This document shows positions 9,674 to 23,476 of a stretch of 64,000 nucleotides of DNA, piece by piece (within the stretch, counting starts at the first letter, position 1; each line of letters opens with the position of its first letter). The notes under the pieces were generated by a model. That model had not been told where the DNA came from and did not search any database. It worked only from the letters and a program-made list of their open reading frames with translations. Made by a program: the position numbers and the translations under genes. The stretch is from Patagioenas fasciata (Eukaryota; Chordata; Aves; Columbiformes; Columbidae), in contig NC_092521.1 of assembly GCF_037038585.1 (NCBI RefSeq), forward strand, positions 56,643,898-56,707,897, read 5' to 3'.

Positions 9674-12600
9674 CTGTGAGGCCAGAGGAAAAGAAACAGA
9701 ATTCCTCAGGGATTGTTTTTTCTTCTCTTACTGCTTCTTAGCACACAGAAATCACAAGCTATCCAAGGTATTTTACACTGTTCCATCACTCAAAGCCCTC
9801 GAACAGGGCTGCCAAACTAATTTTCACCAGGGGCTACATCAGCATCACGTTGCCTTCAAAAGGCCAAATGTAATTTTAAGGACTGTATAAATGTAGGAGT
9901 AGGTACATTTATACAGCCCTAAAATTACATTTGGCCCATTAAAGACAACTGCAAGGCTGATGTGCCCTCCCATGAAAATGAGTTTGACACTCCTGCCCTA
10001 GAAGAAGTCCTGAGAAAAACATGGAGGACACTGCAAGAGTGAGTAAATGGAATTTTTCAATGCTCTTTTTTTATTCTTTTAACTGGAATAAATGGTACAT
10101 GATTGGAATTCAGTGTATTTAACTATCCCATGAAAGAACATGACAACTCTAACCTGTTGATTTTCCTAATTGTATTCAAGGACTTCTAAGGATTTGCAGC
10201 TACAGGAGATACATGAACTCAACTTTATACCTTGCACTAGCAAGCAACCAGCACTTGGATTTCTTTGATCTCCAAAGGAATGAGAGCCACTCATAGAAGT
10301 GACTCAGGCAAGGAGAAATTAATCTGATCTCTGCTACATTGTTCTCTAATCCCTAATCTGGGTGCGTTTATCCTTTCTTTGCATTGAAAAGAAATCTCAT
10401 TTATTATGTGTTTCATCACAACAGCCAACAGCAATTCCTGCAAACTAAATGAAAGTGAAACAGGCTTTGACTAACACCTTTCAGCTATCTAAAGCATTAC
10501 ACCACCCAAATTATTAAACCCTTTTGCTCTCACCTAAAACTTCTGTCTTCAGCCACCAGATATCAGCAAGATACAGACCATCACAGGAGCCTCCCAAAGG
10601 AGCAGAGTTGAAGGACTGAGTGTGAATGCTCTTTAGCTCTAATGTGAACACTTTTAACCAAGGAGACTTACATCATTTAAGCTGTCAAGATTTACAGATC
10701 AAACAAGTGAGCTGCTCTAAAATCCAGCCAGCAACTGAACTTCTCCCTCACAGATTTCCTTAGTCATGGGAAGAACAAGCAGGAAAACCTCCACCGGCTG
10801 AAAGATGGTCCTCTTTGGTAGCAGTGAGTTGGAAAAGAAAAGCTGGCAGGATCACCTCAGTGAGCACCATGCATCACAGGACAGAGGCCCTTACAAACTC
10901 CCACCAGGTGACCTGTACATCATGCTCAAGGGTATATGTTGTATGCAAGGACACTGGTGCACACTGTTCCCACACATGTGCCAAAACACTGTGTCTTGCA
11001 AAGGGACCCAAAACAGCTCGGATTCCAAACCAAATCAAGCATGAGCCCACAAAACCGTTGTGACGGGAAGCTCGCAGGGAAGTCTGAGCAGCACATTTAG
11101 CTACACCAGCTGTCTTACTTCCAGAAATCAGGACAATTTAGCCAAGAGCCAGTTCAGACAGCTTTGCAGACCACTGCTTCATGCTGCACAGTTGCCTTCA
11201 AAGACCACTGAAGACCTTGTAAGACAACTGGATGCACTGCTCTCCAGAAGGGGTGCAACAGTGCTCACAAGTCTAGAGTTAAACATTCAAATCTTGTGAA
11301 GGAGAATAACCCCTGTACAAAGGGAATTACTAAACTTTTCACTTTGTAGAAGTCAAATTCTTCTGAGTGGAAGTTTACTTTCTCATTGCCAGAGAAGCTA
11401 ACAAGCTAAGACTAAGTAGGTGTCGATTAAAAAAAGCATAAGCATGGTCCCATTCAGCTTGTTTTGATGAATGAAGAGCAGCCAAGGCTTCGGAGAGAGC
11501 TTTGTGAGGAGTAGGGGAGGAACACCTGTCTGGAACACAATCCAAGCAATCCTTGCTCTAGAGAAGTCTCTTGTTCTGTGGGACCCTACCTAGTTCTGAC
11601 CGAAAATTAGAAGTGCTTCAGTTGTTGCCATTTTATGGTGTAGAGTTTTACAAGAGACTGAATCACGATTCAGGCAACAGCCCGTGCACTGAATTTATTT
11701 ACATGCTTTCCTGTGTTTTTTTGTTCTCCATTTTCTTTCATTTTTCCTGTGTCTCAAACACTGGCATAGGGAGAAGGGAGAAAAAACAAGGTGCACAACT
11801 GAAAATACCAAAAGCCTATACATATTTTAATGTAAAGCTATAAAATAGGGATTACAGAAATGTTTCACATGTCTGTCTAATTTTGCTAACTGCCACCTTT
11901 CAGTGGAAAGACAGCTGTTGACCATCCTTCATTCCACTTCTGAACTCGAGATGGACATGATGTCTGTCACATGTTGCAAAAGCAGGCAGCACACAAGTGC
12001 CTCCATGTTGCTCCCATTTTTGTGAAAGATTTCCAGATATTTCCTTAGTAACGGCTCAACACTGGCTATTCCAGTGGCCTAGGAGTCTTGAAAAAAACAG
12101 AGTGAAAGAAATGGACAAAAATAGAGGAGTAAGGTGCTTCTCTATGGTAAAGACCTACAAGAAGGATTCCAGGAGCCACACTTCTCATTCTAAAGAATGA
12201 GAGGGAATGAACTGTTAGAACCAATGGCTAAGTATAAAACATAGTAAGTATAAACAACGAACCCAGGCAGAATGGAAGCCAAAAGTATGCTAAATTTGAC
12301 ATAACACCCTAACAGACAACAAGTATTCCTGGTTTGTCATTTCAAATTACTGTTTCTGTGCACAACCACAGGCATTGAGAATGCTATTACTGCCCTACAA
12401 CTTCTCAGACATCGAAGGCTTTTTTTGAGAATGAAAACTTTTGTAGGAAATGCTGATGAACCATCAAATGCATTTCTTCATATCAATACAGTAACTGTTA
12501 ACTATTATGGTAGACTATCTGACATTTTACATTTGAGGTTGGATCAACTCAACATATGGGACTGTGCACTTCTCCACAGAGAGCTAAAAAACCAGAATTT

Positions 12601-14850
12601 TACATGTACTGAGAAAGCTGCAGCTTTAAAGGCATCACCTTAAAACATCTGAATATGTTACTGACGTGATTTTTGTCCAGATAGCTGTAGCTTCAATAGG
12701 AAGATAACATTTTTATACCTGTATCAAAAATCACTATTAGATTGCTACTTCTTTTAGCCACATAAAGCAAAATGGCACTTCTGGCTCCCCCTCCGAAACT
12801 GTGATTCTAGTGGTGATGCAGAAAAACTTATGGACAGAAAGCAGGAAAGGATTTTATAATATTCATCTTTGCCAGCAAATGGGCACAGGGCTGTATCAGA
12901 CCATTCCTTTCACCTCTGGCTGGAAACACTGAGTGCTGGGGTACAGTCGGCATCACAACACAGCTGAGAGAAGAACAGAGAGGATGCAAATTAAAAAAAA
13001 GCATCTGCATCATAGCTTATTTGGAGGTCCACAGCTCAGCAGTGCAGATACTTGCAGCCTGTAATTTAGGGCATAACACAGTCATAATTTAACTCCCAGT
13101 GAGTAACTCTAAATAGGTTAAGCCCCATTCAAATTGTAGGCAAAGAGGTGGCCAAGTCATTCATAGGCAATCAGGACAACACATAGGCTCTTCTGTGTGT
13201 TAGAGACAAAGTAAGTCAGGGAAGAAATAGGACATTTTGGACAAAAGTTATCTTCACTATCTTCAAATGTTCTCTGGCCTACCCTCGTTGTCAGCTTCAA
13301 AAATTTCACCCAAACTCCCCTCAGTGTGTTTATATACACTACTCTAGCACTGCTCCTGAGCCCCAACCAGTATTCTACTGAGCATCTTAATCGTCTTATT
13401 TGCTTCACCAGCTACTTCTGTTGACTCAGACCAGTAGAGCATCTGTTCTCTGTGACAGCTCGATGTGGCTGATTTATTTTCAATTCCTCTTTTGCTGTAT
13501 GTTCCAGAGCTTATTCTGTATGACTTTGCTTTCCTACGCAGTATTCCCCAATCAACAGTCACAGTCAGACATCTTATTTTTCCTTCCTATAAGAACCACT
13601 TCATGTCTCCCTTTACAGAATTTTCTTTTAGTGACTTCTGCACATTTTTCTGTATGAAATATGCTGCATTAGCTTCAGGATATACCGAGCTACAAGCTGG
13701 GAAGCTGTAAGTTCAAGATCCAACTCTCATTGACAGGTCTTAATATTCCTGCATCCTGCCCAGCTTCATTCATATTAATAAAACCTGATATAGCCTCTAC
13801 TGTAATTTTAAAGACTGCTGAGAGATTTCAGAATGCAAATCTCTTCTGCCTTCAGAACACATGCACCAAATGATGCACCCACGCATGTCACCCATAGGAT
13901 AACTCCTAATACAAAGAGGGTCAACCTTTCACAGATCAAGAAAGTATGCAAAAATATATTTCTCCTCACATATATTTCCACCCAGTCTTGTATCTTTCAG
14001 CTTAGGTGTCTCTGTAAGTGCCCTGTCAGGAAACTCCTCCTTCCCCTTCTACTAGAAAGAAAGAGTCAGGGAAGGCTGCTTTCCCCAGGCTAAAATGAGC
14101 CTCTGTGAATAAACCTTGCCTGCATGGGCTTTCCAGGCAGCTTCCCTTTCAGAAAGGTCCAAATTCAATTAATACTGTTACTGGTGCAGAAGACAAAGAT
14201 CATTCTTGAGGATGTAATGTTGGTGCTTCTTGAGGATCATGTGTAATGCGGCTTTTAAACTAGACAGTTTTTTTTAGCTTTTCTCCTTTTTATGCCTTTT
14301 TTTTTTTTTAAATCTTTAACTGTCCATTTGAGACAGGATGGATTCAAAGTTGTTTCTCCATCTAAGTGGTATTTGCTTGTCCCTATTTGTGAAACATTTG
14401 TTGGGTGGTACTTCCCAAGCCTCTATAGCAAACCAACTGACATTTGCACCAAACTGCAATCCCCCCCGGCACAGCTGATGCTCTTTATTTAACAGCTGGT
14501 ACAGTAAGGCTGTGACAGCTTTAGTGACAGCTCCTGCATGGGTGCCAGAAGGGTGCAACACATTTGCCTGCATTCCCAAAAGCATAATTGCTGCATATGT
14601 ACTGTGGACATTCAGAAAAAACAAGTAAATACTGAGTTTGAGGCCAAAATTAGCATTTAACCTTTTTAAAGAATATTCTCATTTTTGAGGTCTGATCTAA
14701 TATTTTTGAAGTTCTGTGGGTTGACAAAGCACTCATGGAAAATTCAGATCATAATCTGCGAAGTCACTTCTCACCTGATCAGCTCAGCAAATTAAGGAAT
14801 AAGACTCAATTCTGACGAATTGAGAAGCAAGTTGTGTCCTGATTTTTTAC
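9674..14850 (-). other. SPIRE1: SPIRE1 intron 10
   Basis: This intron of 5.2 kb contains the palindromic hAT-like element at 9804-9995. The remainder shows no clear genes or repeats. A poly-T run lies near 14299-14310. Confidence 0.85.
9804..9995. mobile_element. hAT-like palindromic MITE
   Basis: The left end CAGGGCTGCCAAACT and the right end AGTTTGACACTCCTG are terminal inverted repeats. The whole 192-nt element is a near palindrome centred near 9895, with AAATGTAATTTT facing AAAATTACATTT. It is flanked by the 8-bp direct repeats CCCTCGAA and CCCTAGAA, one mismatch apart, as expected of hAT transposition. It has no coding capacity. Confidence 0.88.
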
Positions 14851-15014
14851 CTCTGAATCTGAGCTGTCAAGTTCAGCCAACGTGGGAGCCTTAAGGAGTC
14901 TCTTGCGTTGTACTGTCACTTGCGTGGCCCCATTCTGCTTTCCCTGTGGTGCCGGGCCACCGTTCACTACAGAGGAATCCAGTAATTTTCTTCCAGCCTC
15001 TGGAGTAGCTACAT
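14851..15014 (-). CDS. SPIRE1: SPIRE1 exon 10: myosin V tail-binding motif
   Basis: This 164-nt exon, together with the G carried from the previous exon, encodes 55 residues from [20 protein letters not shown] to the end [10 protein letters not shown]. The stretch [16 protein letters not shown] near the C-terminal side is the globular-tail-domain binding motif (GTBM) that links Spire to class V myosins. It is conserved between SPIRE1 and SPIRE2 and is essentially unchanged here. The preceding part ([20 protein letters not shown]) is low-complexity linker and differs from the human protein. The acceptor is TTTTGGTAG and the donor is GTAAAA. The exon ends in phase 0. Confidence 0.97.
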
Positions 15015-18000
15015 CTACCAAAAGAAACAAAGCAATTTTCATTTTGCCTTCTCAAATCTTACTGTCAAAGCAATACACACAAAAGGAAAAAAAAAATATA
15101 TCGTGATAGTTATATGTGTGCAATTATTTACTTTAGCAATACATTTCTCAGAGTACTACAGGCAATGGCTTGTGGTACAGAAGCGATATGAAAGAATGAA
15201 GGCAGTGGAAAAAAGCAGCAGTGCACAATACTAAAAACCAACCTCAGACTAATACCAATCAACTTTAAACCTCCTGCTCCGTGTTAAGCCCAAAAATATT
15301 CTTCCTTCAACTTATACTCTATAATTAACTACACAACAAGTATCAGAAGAGTATACAACTCTATCTGGGCAAGTAGGTTTCCAGTGAATCTGAAGACAAC
15401 ACAACACAGAAATTAGGAGGTTTAGCATGGATTTAACCTTGTTTTTCCTGTGAGGACAGAATTACACTTTATTCTGCAGTATACAGAAAAGGAATTAAAA
15501 TGAGCTAAATAACTAGCATTCACCAAAAAGATGCACAATTCCTAGGTTTGCATGGTCATTTGTATTAAAAATATGCCTGTGATGTCAAATCTTCATCTAA
15601 CAGCAGAAACATGAGGCTCCAGCTCTGTTTTCATCTACATGAGTTTTACAAGGATGTACCTCCACTGGATAAACTACTCGGGATTTCTGCCAGTGTGCAA
15701 TGAAGACACATTTTGGGTAATGTAAGCATTGGGTCTGCTGTGCTTAACCTAGCTTAGCTTAGACATTAAGATAATGACCTAAGCTTTGATATTTTAGGAG
15801 AGCTTAGAGTTTGGTCTGATAAATCAGTTTTATCCCTGTAAAAGTTCAAAGTGCAGTATTCCAATCTGGAGAAAATTATGTCGGAGGGAGAAGGAAGAGA
15901 AGCTTTTAATCTCCCATTTGTATGTGTGCCTAAGCATCTGGTCTTTCTACAAATGTGTTTTGCTACCCATGTAATTATAGGACTCATTCCCCAGTCTTGT
16001 AATAACAAAGTACCTCCAGGTATTTTAAAGCTAGGGTAATGACAAGTTATTATTCTCATACATGGCAAAAAGAGGCACAGAAGGTCAAATGACTCATACC
16101 TCAGGTTACCGGGAGGACTGTGACAGAGAAATTATATCATCCAGATACTCCCAGTGCCAACAACATAAGTACTTACACATCATTTGGAGTTACTTCCACA
16201 GTTGCCCTGGTATAAACAGACACGGTCACTGCTGCTACAACACAATTTGCATTGATAAAAGCCATTCTTGCACTAGGTAAGTTAAAACTACACGGTCTAG
16301 ACAAAGCTCCAGTTGCAGCAGTACATCTGTTTTACAAGATTCTCACCAGAGTAGCTATTGAAAAGAAATGAGAAGAGGAATAAGTGAAATCAATATACCT
16401 TTCTAATTAATGAGGTTATTGTTAAATGCTGGAAACTGAGCTAGAAAGGACAGGGGTTGTATTACAGTTCCTCTATAAACCATACCTTCAACTAGGAGTA
16501 TAAGAAAAGGCAATTATTTGGACTATTAAAGTCATGGTGACATTCCAAGCCTGTGAATCTGTGTACTACAGTGTCATTACTGCCTTCAGGTCCTCCCTAC
16601 AAAGACTTGCAATCAAAGACTTCGACTCTCTAACCCTTAGCTCCTATCTTCAAAGGCTTTGCTAATGGGTGTCCTGACTACCACTATGGCTTATAGGTCA
16701 CGGTTATTTTCTTCCTGGATTTCTGTGAGTACAGCATGGGCGTCCTCCACATCAAATGCATTCCTGCTCTAACAGCCACTCAACGCAACCCCAGAAAGCA
16801 ACAGAAGGAAAACAAAAACCGAACTGCCTCACCACCCTGTTGCCAATACCACTTCTTGAGACCTCATATTTAGCTGGCGTGCAGTTGATTGAGGCAGCTT
16901 TCCCAAATGAGCAAGAGAAAACCCCTCGGTTTGTCTTTCCATTGCACAGGGCGGTTCCTGAACAGACCGTCCGATGGTGTGGCCCCGGCATCACCACCAC
17001 ACCAGCCAAAGGTGGCGTCCCTCCTTGCAAGAGCTTCTCGGGTGGTGACTCCCCTGCCCGGTGGCAGGCAGGCTGAAGGTCACCCTGCAAGTATTGTTGG
17101 ACTCACCACAATAAAAAGGATGGGAAGGCCAACAGTATCACCCTCTTTCCAAAAGATAAAACACACAATAGCTCTGGGGAAAGGCAAGAGGAGGGAACAT
17201 CCACCAGACATTCCCTAGCACCACGGGAGGTGATAAAATACATATCCAGTTTCTGTTTTTTTCTGGTTTGTGCTTTTGTTTGTTTGCTTGTTTGGGGGTT
17301 TTGTTTTGTTTTCTAAGAATTTAGAATCATAGAATCATTCTGGTTGGAAGAGACTCTCAAGATCATCGAGTCAGGCATAACATAATTCTAGTACTAAACC
17401 ATGTCCCTAAGAACCTCATCTCTAGGCCTTTTAAACCCCTCCAGGGCTGGTGACTCCACTGCCTCCCTGGGCAGTCTGTTCCAACCCCTGACAACCTTTT
17501 CTGGGAAGAATTTTTTCCTAATACCCAACCTGAACCTCCCCTGGCGCAACTAAGACGGGGTTTGAATTCTGCGCTGCAGAACAGCTCTTGGTTCTGTTCT
17601 GAGGTATAAGGCCAGTCTTCACCTATCTAGTGCCACAAAAAAAGAGAGACTATTTTTCAGGGTCCAGAAAGGGAAATTTCTGATCCATTTTGGAGGTAAT
17701 TTATGTAGCCAATCACTATCGACAAAGCCTCAAACAGGTGTTACTTAAGTTCGCACATGTATGAATTGTTCAGAAACAAATTGTTTATAAGTCTTCTTGA
17801 AATACCACGAAAGCTTTAGGTGAATTGAAAATACAATCCACAGTATTTGTTTTGAAGGGCTCTTGAGTAGGAAATGTCATTTACTACCATTCCTTCCTCT
17901 GAAGAAAAAACACAGGAAGTGTTTTTACAACTTGCAACCACTAAATAAAACAACAATGAACCAAAAATTTGTTACAAAAGTAAAATTAGAAAATGATCCA

Positions 18001-21000
18001 TTTTATAAAATCTGGTTTAACAACAGTGCTCGAGTTCAGTTTATCATTCCTGCACTTACAGTACTGGATATACCTGAATAAAAGGATCATAATAATTTAA
18101 GGAAGAGATCGTGAACTTCTACAGCTTCAGCAAATAGATTTCAACAAATATAACTTGTTCCAAAATTAAAACCAGGATTTGTTACCAGATACAGTCCAAA
18201 AAAATGATCACTTTAAGCTATTTTAGTGAGGTGCTCAGGCAACAGAAACGTTACCATGTGGCAAATAATTGTACGTCATCATAAACAAGATAAAATTCAT
18301 CAGGATAAACAAGTCAGGAACAACGATTAGACTAATGCTTATAAAATGAATATGAGAGAAGAAATTAGTGGACAATTCTTTGAAACAAAAAGTTTGTTGT
18401 TTTTTTTTTCTTTTCATGGGCAGTAGTTTCACACTCTCTGGTTTCATACAGCATCTACATGTTTTGGAGATGATCGAAATTATGTTAAAAACCAAAAAAG
18501 GTCTTGTGTGAGTAACACCCTGGGGTTAAGATTTTATTAAAGAGTCAGACACACTGGGAGAGCGTCACTTCTCCACGTTTTCGGGCAGCAAGTACAATGA
18601 ATAGTATTTGCAAACTGGATGAATATGTTTGGTTTCTTTTGAGTTTCTTCTAAGCTATCATTACAACAGGCAAATGAAAGAAAAGGGCTTAATTTGACAC
18701 TTCATCCTTGTGTTGGCCTTTCCTGATTAGCCTTAAGAAGAGGCAGACAAAAAACCCCCACCCTAGGATAATATGAAATGCGCCTTTATTTACATGTATG
18801 ATTACGTCTCTTACGACACAAGGAATTAAGCAGACCACAGATTACATGCAAACCACAGTATTCATGTAGCCATATGCTGTCTGCCTCCTAACCAGCTCTC
18901 TTAGGCAAATAATGACAGCAGAAACCTGATTTTGTTCTATACAGCAAATGTACTCCTCAACCTTATCATTTTTACACTGAGTTTAAAAGGCTAAAATGGA
19001 TTTGCAGAATGAATATAGGTATACGATGAAGATAATATACTGGGAAAGATTATATAATGAATAGTGGTAACAGAGGTGTGCTGTTCCTTTCAATGGACTT
19101 AGCTGTTAAAGTCAAACCTGAGAACTAATAATTCAGCATAGCAAACTGCCAGGCTTTTGCTGGTGTTTGCTACACATTTTTCATTGTGTTATCTGAACTA
19201 AGCAATTACTGGGACCTGGTGGAGTTCCTTCCTCACACTGGTCTGAGGCACAGATCATGTAAAGCCAACAGTGACAAACATCACCTTGCAAGGCTGGGAA
19301 CAACGGGAATAATCTCCATGAATTTTGGGTTTACACATTTCCACTCACCTTTTCTTCTCTTCCTGCATCCTTCCACCCCCAAGATGTACAAACTGTCTCT
19401 GAAGTAACAACTCCAAAGCAGTCATGCATACAGCTTTCAGGTAGGAACTTGAGGGTTAACAGTGGGAATTACTGGTCTTTTCAGCTACATTCAACACTGT
19501 GCATAGAAGTGAAGCTGCTTTTAAGCTATTTTTCTATTAGAAGAAGTGGGCAATGATTGCCCTGGTCCCTAGTTGATATCTGAGTACCTCTCAGATTACC
19601 CTCATTACAGGTGGTTACCGCATGCTCCTTGTTTTCCACTGGTAGCAAACAGCAGTGTGAAAGGAGGTCCCAGGCACCTCTCGCCTGCCCTTGGGGGTGA
19701 CAGCAGCAGGCAGATGCCTGGAGCCGGGCAGTGGGACACACCGGCTCCACCAGCTCAGTGCCAGCTCAAGTCTTCTCAGAGTCGGTCTGCATCATATCCC
19801 AGTTGCAGAGAGCAAACACAATAAAAGCCTGCACACCTGTCCTTTAGTGCTTCGTAGGAAACACTTCTGGTTTTCAGCTGGTTTGTGTTTTTCCATGACA
19901 GCAATTCCATCAAAGCAGAAAGCAATGAAAGCAGTGAAAAAAGCAAGTGTGTGGAAACGGTGATCACAGAATGAAAGCACAGGATAGCTTCCCTGACTCC
20001 AAAATAAGGAAAAAAGTAGAAGCACGCAAAGCAACAACATTTAAAAGTATCTCTTATCTGCTTACTATCAACACCCCAACCCACCTCATTCACTTGTACT
20101 GCTCATCTGGTGTCTCACATCTACCTAATTTGAATATTTTAATCGGTCTCAATTTCCTTCTACAGACAATTTATCAGATCACTCAGTCACGCCATATGAT
20201 ACTACTTGCTGAGAACCACATGACTTAAATAACCAAAAAAACAATCACACTTGGGAGATGGATAAAGAAAACAGGAAGAATTCTTCGATGGTCAGTCAAA
20301 AAGAGCAAATCCATGTCCAGTATAGATTGCTACGGAGCTACTTCTTTCAAACAAAAACATTATGGTAATGAATTCATGGATTATGAAGACAGCTTTTACA
20401 AAATGTTGGTTGGATATAAACAAATGAGGATGTCTCAGGATTCTTGGAAATAAAGAGCAAAAGAAGAAGCAAACAGATACATGTAGCACAACAGATCTGA
20501 ACATTTCCCTTTTGCTGGTCACTGGCACATTCAGTTTTATTGTCTTAAAACTGAAGGGACTTCCGGTGATTCTGAAAGCAGCAAAACTTTTTGAAAACTG
20601 AAGTTTGCCTGTTTGTGCTGCTCTCTGACCCCCTGAGGACCCTTCAGCTTTCAGTGGAGTACATCCATAATTTGAATCCCAGCAGGCAGCTGTAGTAGCT
20701 GCAGAATACACCAGTGTAAGGTTTCACAAAAGGGCTTGAGCTGGATTAACAGCTTGTCACTGCCCCTGGCAGGGAGAGCCTGTCCCTCCCTCCCTCCCAT
20801 GCTCATCATCTGCCCTCAGCCAGCCCTCGGATCATCTGATCGGATAGTCAGAGGGTTTAAATGACTGAAAGAGCAGAAAACCAACCCGGCAAAAAAATGA
20901 AAGTATTTGTTCCTGGGTTACACGGGTTTAACCAGGTCATTTTGTGAGTAAATGAGCAGGCCTGGCACAGAGGAGGAGGGAGAATCACACACTTGGAGGG

Positions 21001-22265
21001 GAGGGAGCAGCAAGACCCCCTCCTCGCCTCTTGACAGGGGGACAAGCTCTTTACTTGGCTCAGCCAAAACATGAAGCCACGTTCACACACGGGTCACTTG
21101 TGAACTTCACTCCCATATTACAAAACTACTGTATTTTTTATATTATGGTAATCAAAAAACTCCTGTGTGGTCTTTCTAGTTCACAATATGCTAGCGCTTT
21201 GGTCAGAAAATAAGCACACGAGGTGACAGGCTGCACGGAGAAACAGAGGATGAAAACTCTGCAAAAGTCACAGATGAGATGTTTCTATGTGCAACTGGAA
21301 GAGGGAAGGGTACAGTTGCTGTTGCTTCTTCACAAAATGGGAGCATGGATTTATTTGGAGACTTTTTCTCGGGAGTCGCTTAGTGAAAACTAGGTAAGAG
21401 CTAGCATAAGAGCTCTCCTCAGCAGACAAACCTTTGAGGTTAATATAGGATATTTCCAGCCTCAATGACGGAGTCTGTGAGCCTGAGCATCCTAGGAAGC
21501 TAGTGTACAATAAGTGAGGACTTGATTTATTTTCTGGCTAGTGGGCACAAACTCTCTTCGACATTGTTGTCTCTGAAGTAGAACATGTTCATACTGTTAT
21601 TGCATGTCCTAACTAATGGCCCACCAAAAGGAAATTTGAAATTAAATAGTTCATGAAGGACCAATCTATCGAATCTGCTGCATCAGGTATTACCAGCAAA
21701 CCTTAGCAATTTATTTTGCTAATGTCTTTGATTTCATGACTCACAAAGCATTTACTGTAAAGACACTCAGTAGAACTGACAGTTCCTTTCTAGATCAGTA
21801 TTCATAGGTGTATCTCATTAAATCCAGAAAGGTAGATGAGTTCAAAACTAGCTTTTGGACCCTTGTGAGAAATGAAGTTCTGCAAATGTTAGTCTAGTCA
21901 AAAAGTGAGTGTAAAGACACTAAGGGCAGATGAATAAATAGGTAAATCAGACTTAAAGGTGACGTATTCTGCAATCCTTTTTAGAGTTCGGAATATCTCT
22001 GGGCCGCCTTACTTTGGTTATTTATTTAAACAGAATTCTAGCATACCATTTCAGGTGAAATGCAATTGTTTCCTATACCTAGGCATCCTTTTGTGGCAAG
22101 GGAAATGTAGGTATTAGTAAGTAATTTATCTTAATTTTTATTTTCACTGACCATGTCTTGGAAGAATCCCTTCAAGTTTCTTTTTAAAATGGGAATTCAA
22201 CAAACAGATGGAACAAAATTCACAATAAGCACAATAACCACGTCAGGTGTTGTTGCACCTTTTAC
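15015..22265 (-). other. SPIRE1: SPIRE1 intron 9
   Basis: This intron of 7.3 kb lies between the GTBM exon and the 14-residue cassette. It contains one CR1 fragment (17323-17551) next to a T/G-rich low-complexity stretch at about 17265-17315. The blocks at 16750-17090 and 20640-21070 are somewhat GC-richer but show no supported exon. Confidence 0.85.
17323..17551 (-). mobile_element. CR1 LINE 3' fragment
   Basis: It starts AGAATCATAGAATCATTCTG and continues through GGTTGGAAGAGACTCTCAAG to typical CR1 3' phrases such as CTGACAACCTTTTCTGGGAA. It is 5'-truncated and in the same orientation as SPIRE1. Confidence 0.93.
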
Positions 22266-22307
22266 CTGACAAGTCAAAACTGTAAGACATGCTAAGTGGC
22301 CGCATTG
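22266..22307 (-). CDS. SPIRE1: SPIRE1 alternative exon 9 (14 residues)
   Basis: This 42-nt cassette is flanked by TTTTTTACAG and the donor GTAAAAGG. With the leftover G of exon 8 it reads AMRPLSMSYSFDLS and leaves a G that completes the aspartate of DVATPE in the next exon. The human gene has an alternatively spliced 14-residue insertion with, as far as I recall, this same sequence (known as E9). Inclusion or skipping does not alter the frame. The insert is rich in serine and lies between WH2-D and the myosin V tail-binding motif, so phosphorylation there could tune spacing or binding; that role is inference. It is too short to be found by open-frame scanning and was recognised from its peptide. 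Confidence 0.95.
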
Positions 22308-23301
22308 CTGTAAAAAAGAAACAAAAACAACAAAAAGAAAACAATTCAGCTGTTAGAAAAGCAAAGGGATAATGAAAACAAAATATTAACTCCACTTGAG
22401 ACATTTTGGATCCTGTTGCCTAAATCCAAAATGTGTCAGATGTACTATTGCTTTACTGTAGTAAAGCTCAAAGTCTGAAAACCACAGTAGCACAAATGGG
22501 ACTTGCAAACCAACCAGTTATAAATGTATTTGTATAGTTTTAGAATGAGATTTTTGGAATTCAACAAATCAAATATCAAAACGAGAGGCAAGTATCTTAA
22601 AAATGGAATATTTTCAATTAAAATGCCATGAAAGAGAAAGGGGAGAGGGAAATGAGAGAGAGAGGAGAGAAAGAGCTGAAAAAAATTGAAAGTACAAAGC
22701 CACACTTCACACAAGTTTCAGTGACCTGAAATAAATATATTTCTAATTTTTTAAAGCATAATCTCCAATGATTATAATTAAACTAATAAAGAGAGACACT
22801 CAAGCTAAGCTTGAACAGTAGTTTCCTTGAAAAGGATGGGAAAAAAGGCCAAACACAGTGTGATTCCTGCTGATTCTTTTTCTTTTCAAAAACCTTAGGT
22901 GTACTTAGCCTTTAAAATGTATCCATTGTATTACCCCCATCTTTCTGGGCCTCTAACCATTTTATTCTTAGGTAAGAAAGTGGTCAAATGTTCTTTATTT
23001 CTGGAAATATCTACGTATATTTCAAACTAAACTGTGTAATTCAGGGAGTAGACACCCAAAATATTTCTCAACTGAAAACAAAATGCCAAGGCATTAATCC
23101 AAGTAAGGGGGCCAAGCCCAGCCACAAGAATGTACAAGAATGCATCGAAACTGACATGGGCTTATCTGTCTTACTTGACAGGTGATAAACATGCAAGGTG
23201 GTAGGAAAGGGCCTGTCAGACTCACATACCACTGCATTAAAAGATTTTTTTTTTTTAAGTTTGTGCTGGGACAAGTTTTGCTCATGAGAACCAACTCATG
23301 T

Positions 23302-23476
23302 CAGGGATGTCAAACTCATTTTCACTGGCGACCACATCAGCCTCGCAGTTGCCTTCAAAGGGCCAAATGTAATTTTAGGACTGTATAAATGTAACTACGC
23401 CTGAAATTACATTTGGCCTTTTGAAGGCAACCATGAGGCTGATATGGCCCCCGGTGAAAAAGAGTTTGACACCCCA
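23302..23476. mobile_element. hAT-like palindromic MITE, second copy
   Basis: It starts CAGGGATGTCAAACTCATTT and ends GAGTTTGACACCCC, with the same internal palindrome as the element at 9804 (GGCCAAATGTAATTTTAGGA facing its complement). Flanking 8-mers ACTCATGT and ATCTATGT may be a decayed target duplication. It is non-coding. Confidence 0.85.

Noticed and set aside
13330..13620. Possible very old LINE fragment
   Set aside because: Only vague resemblance to CR1/L3 phrases; no motif strong enough to support it.
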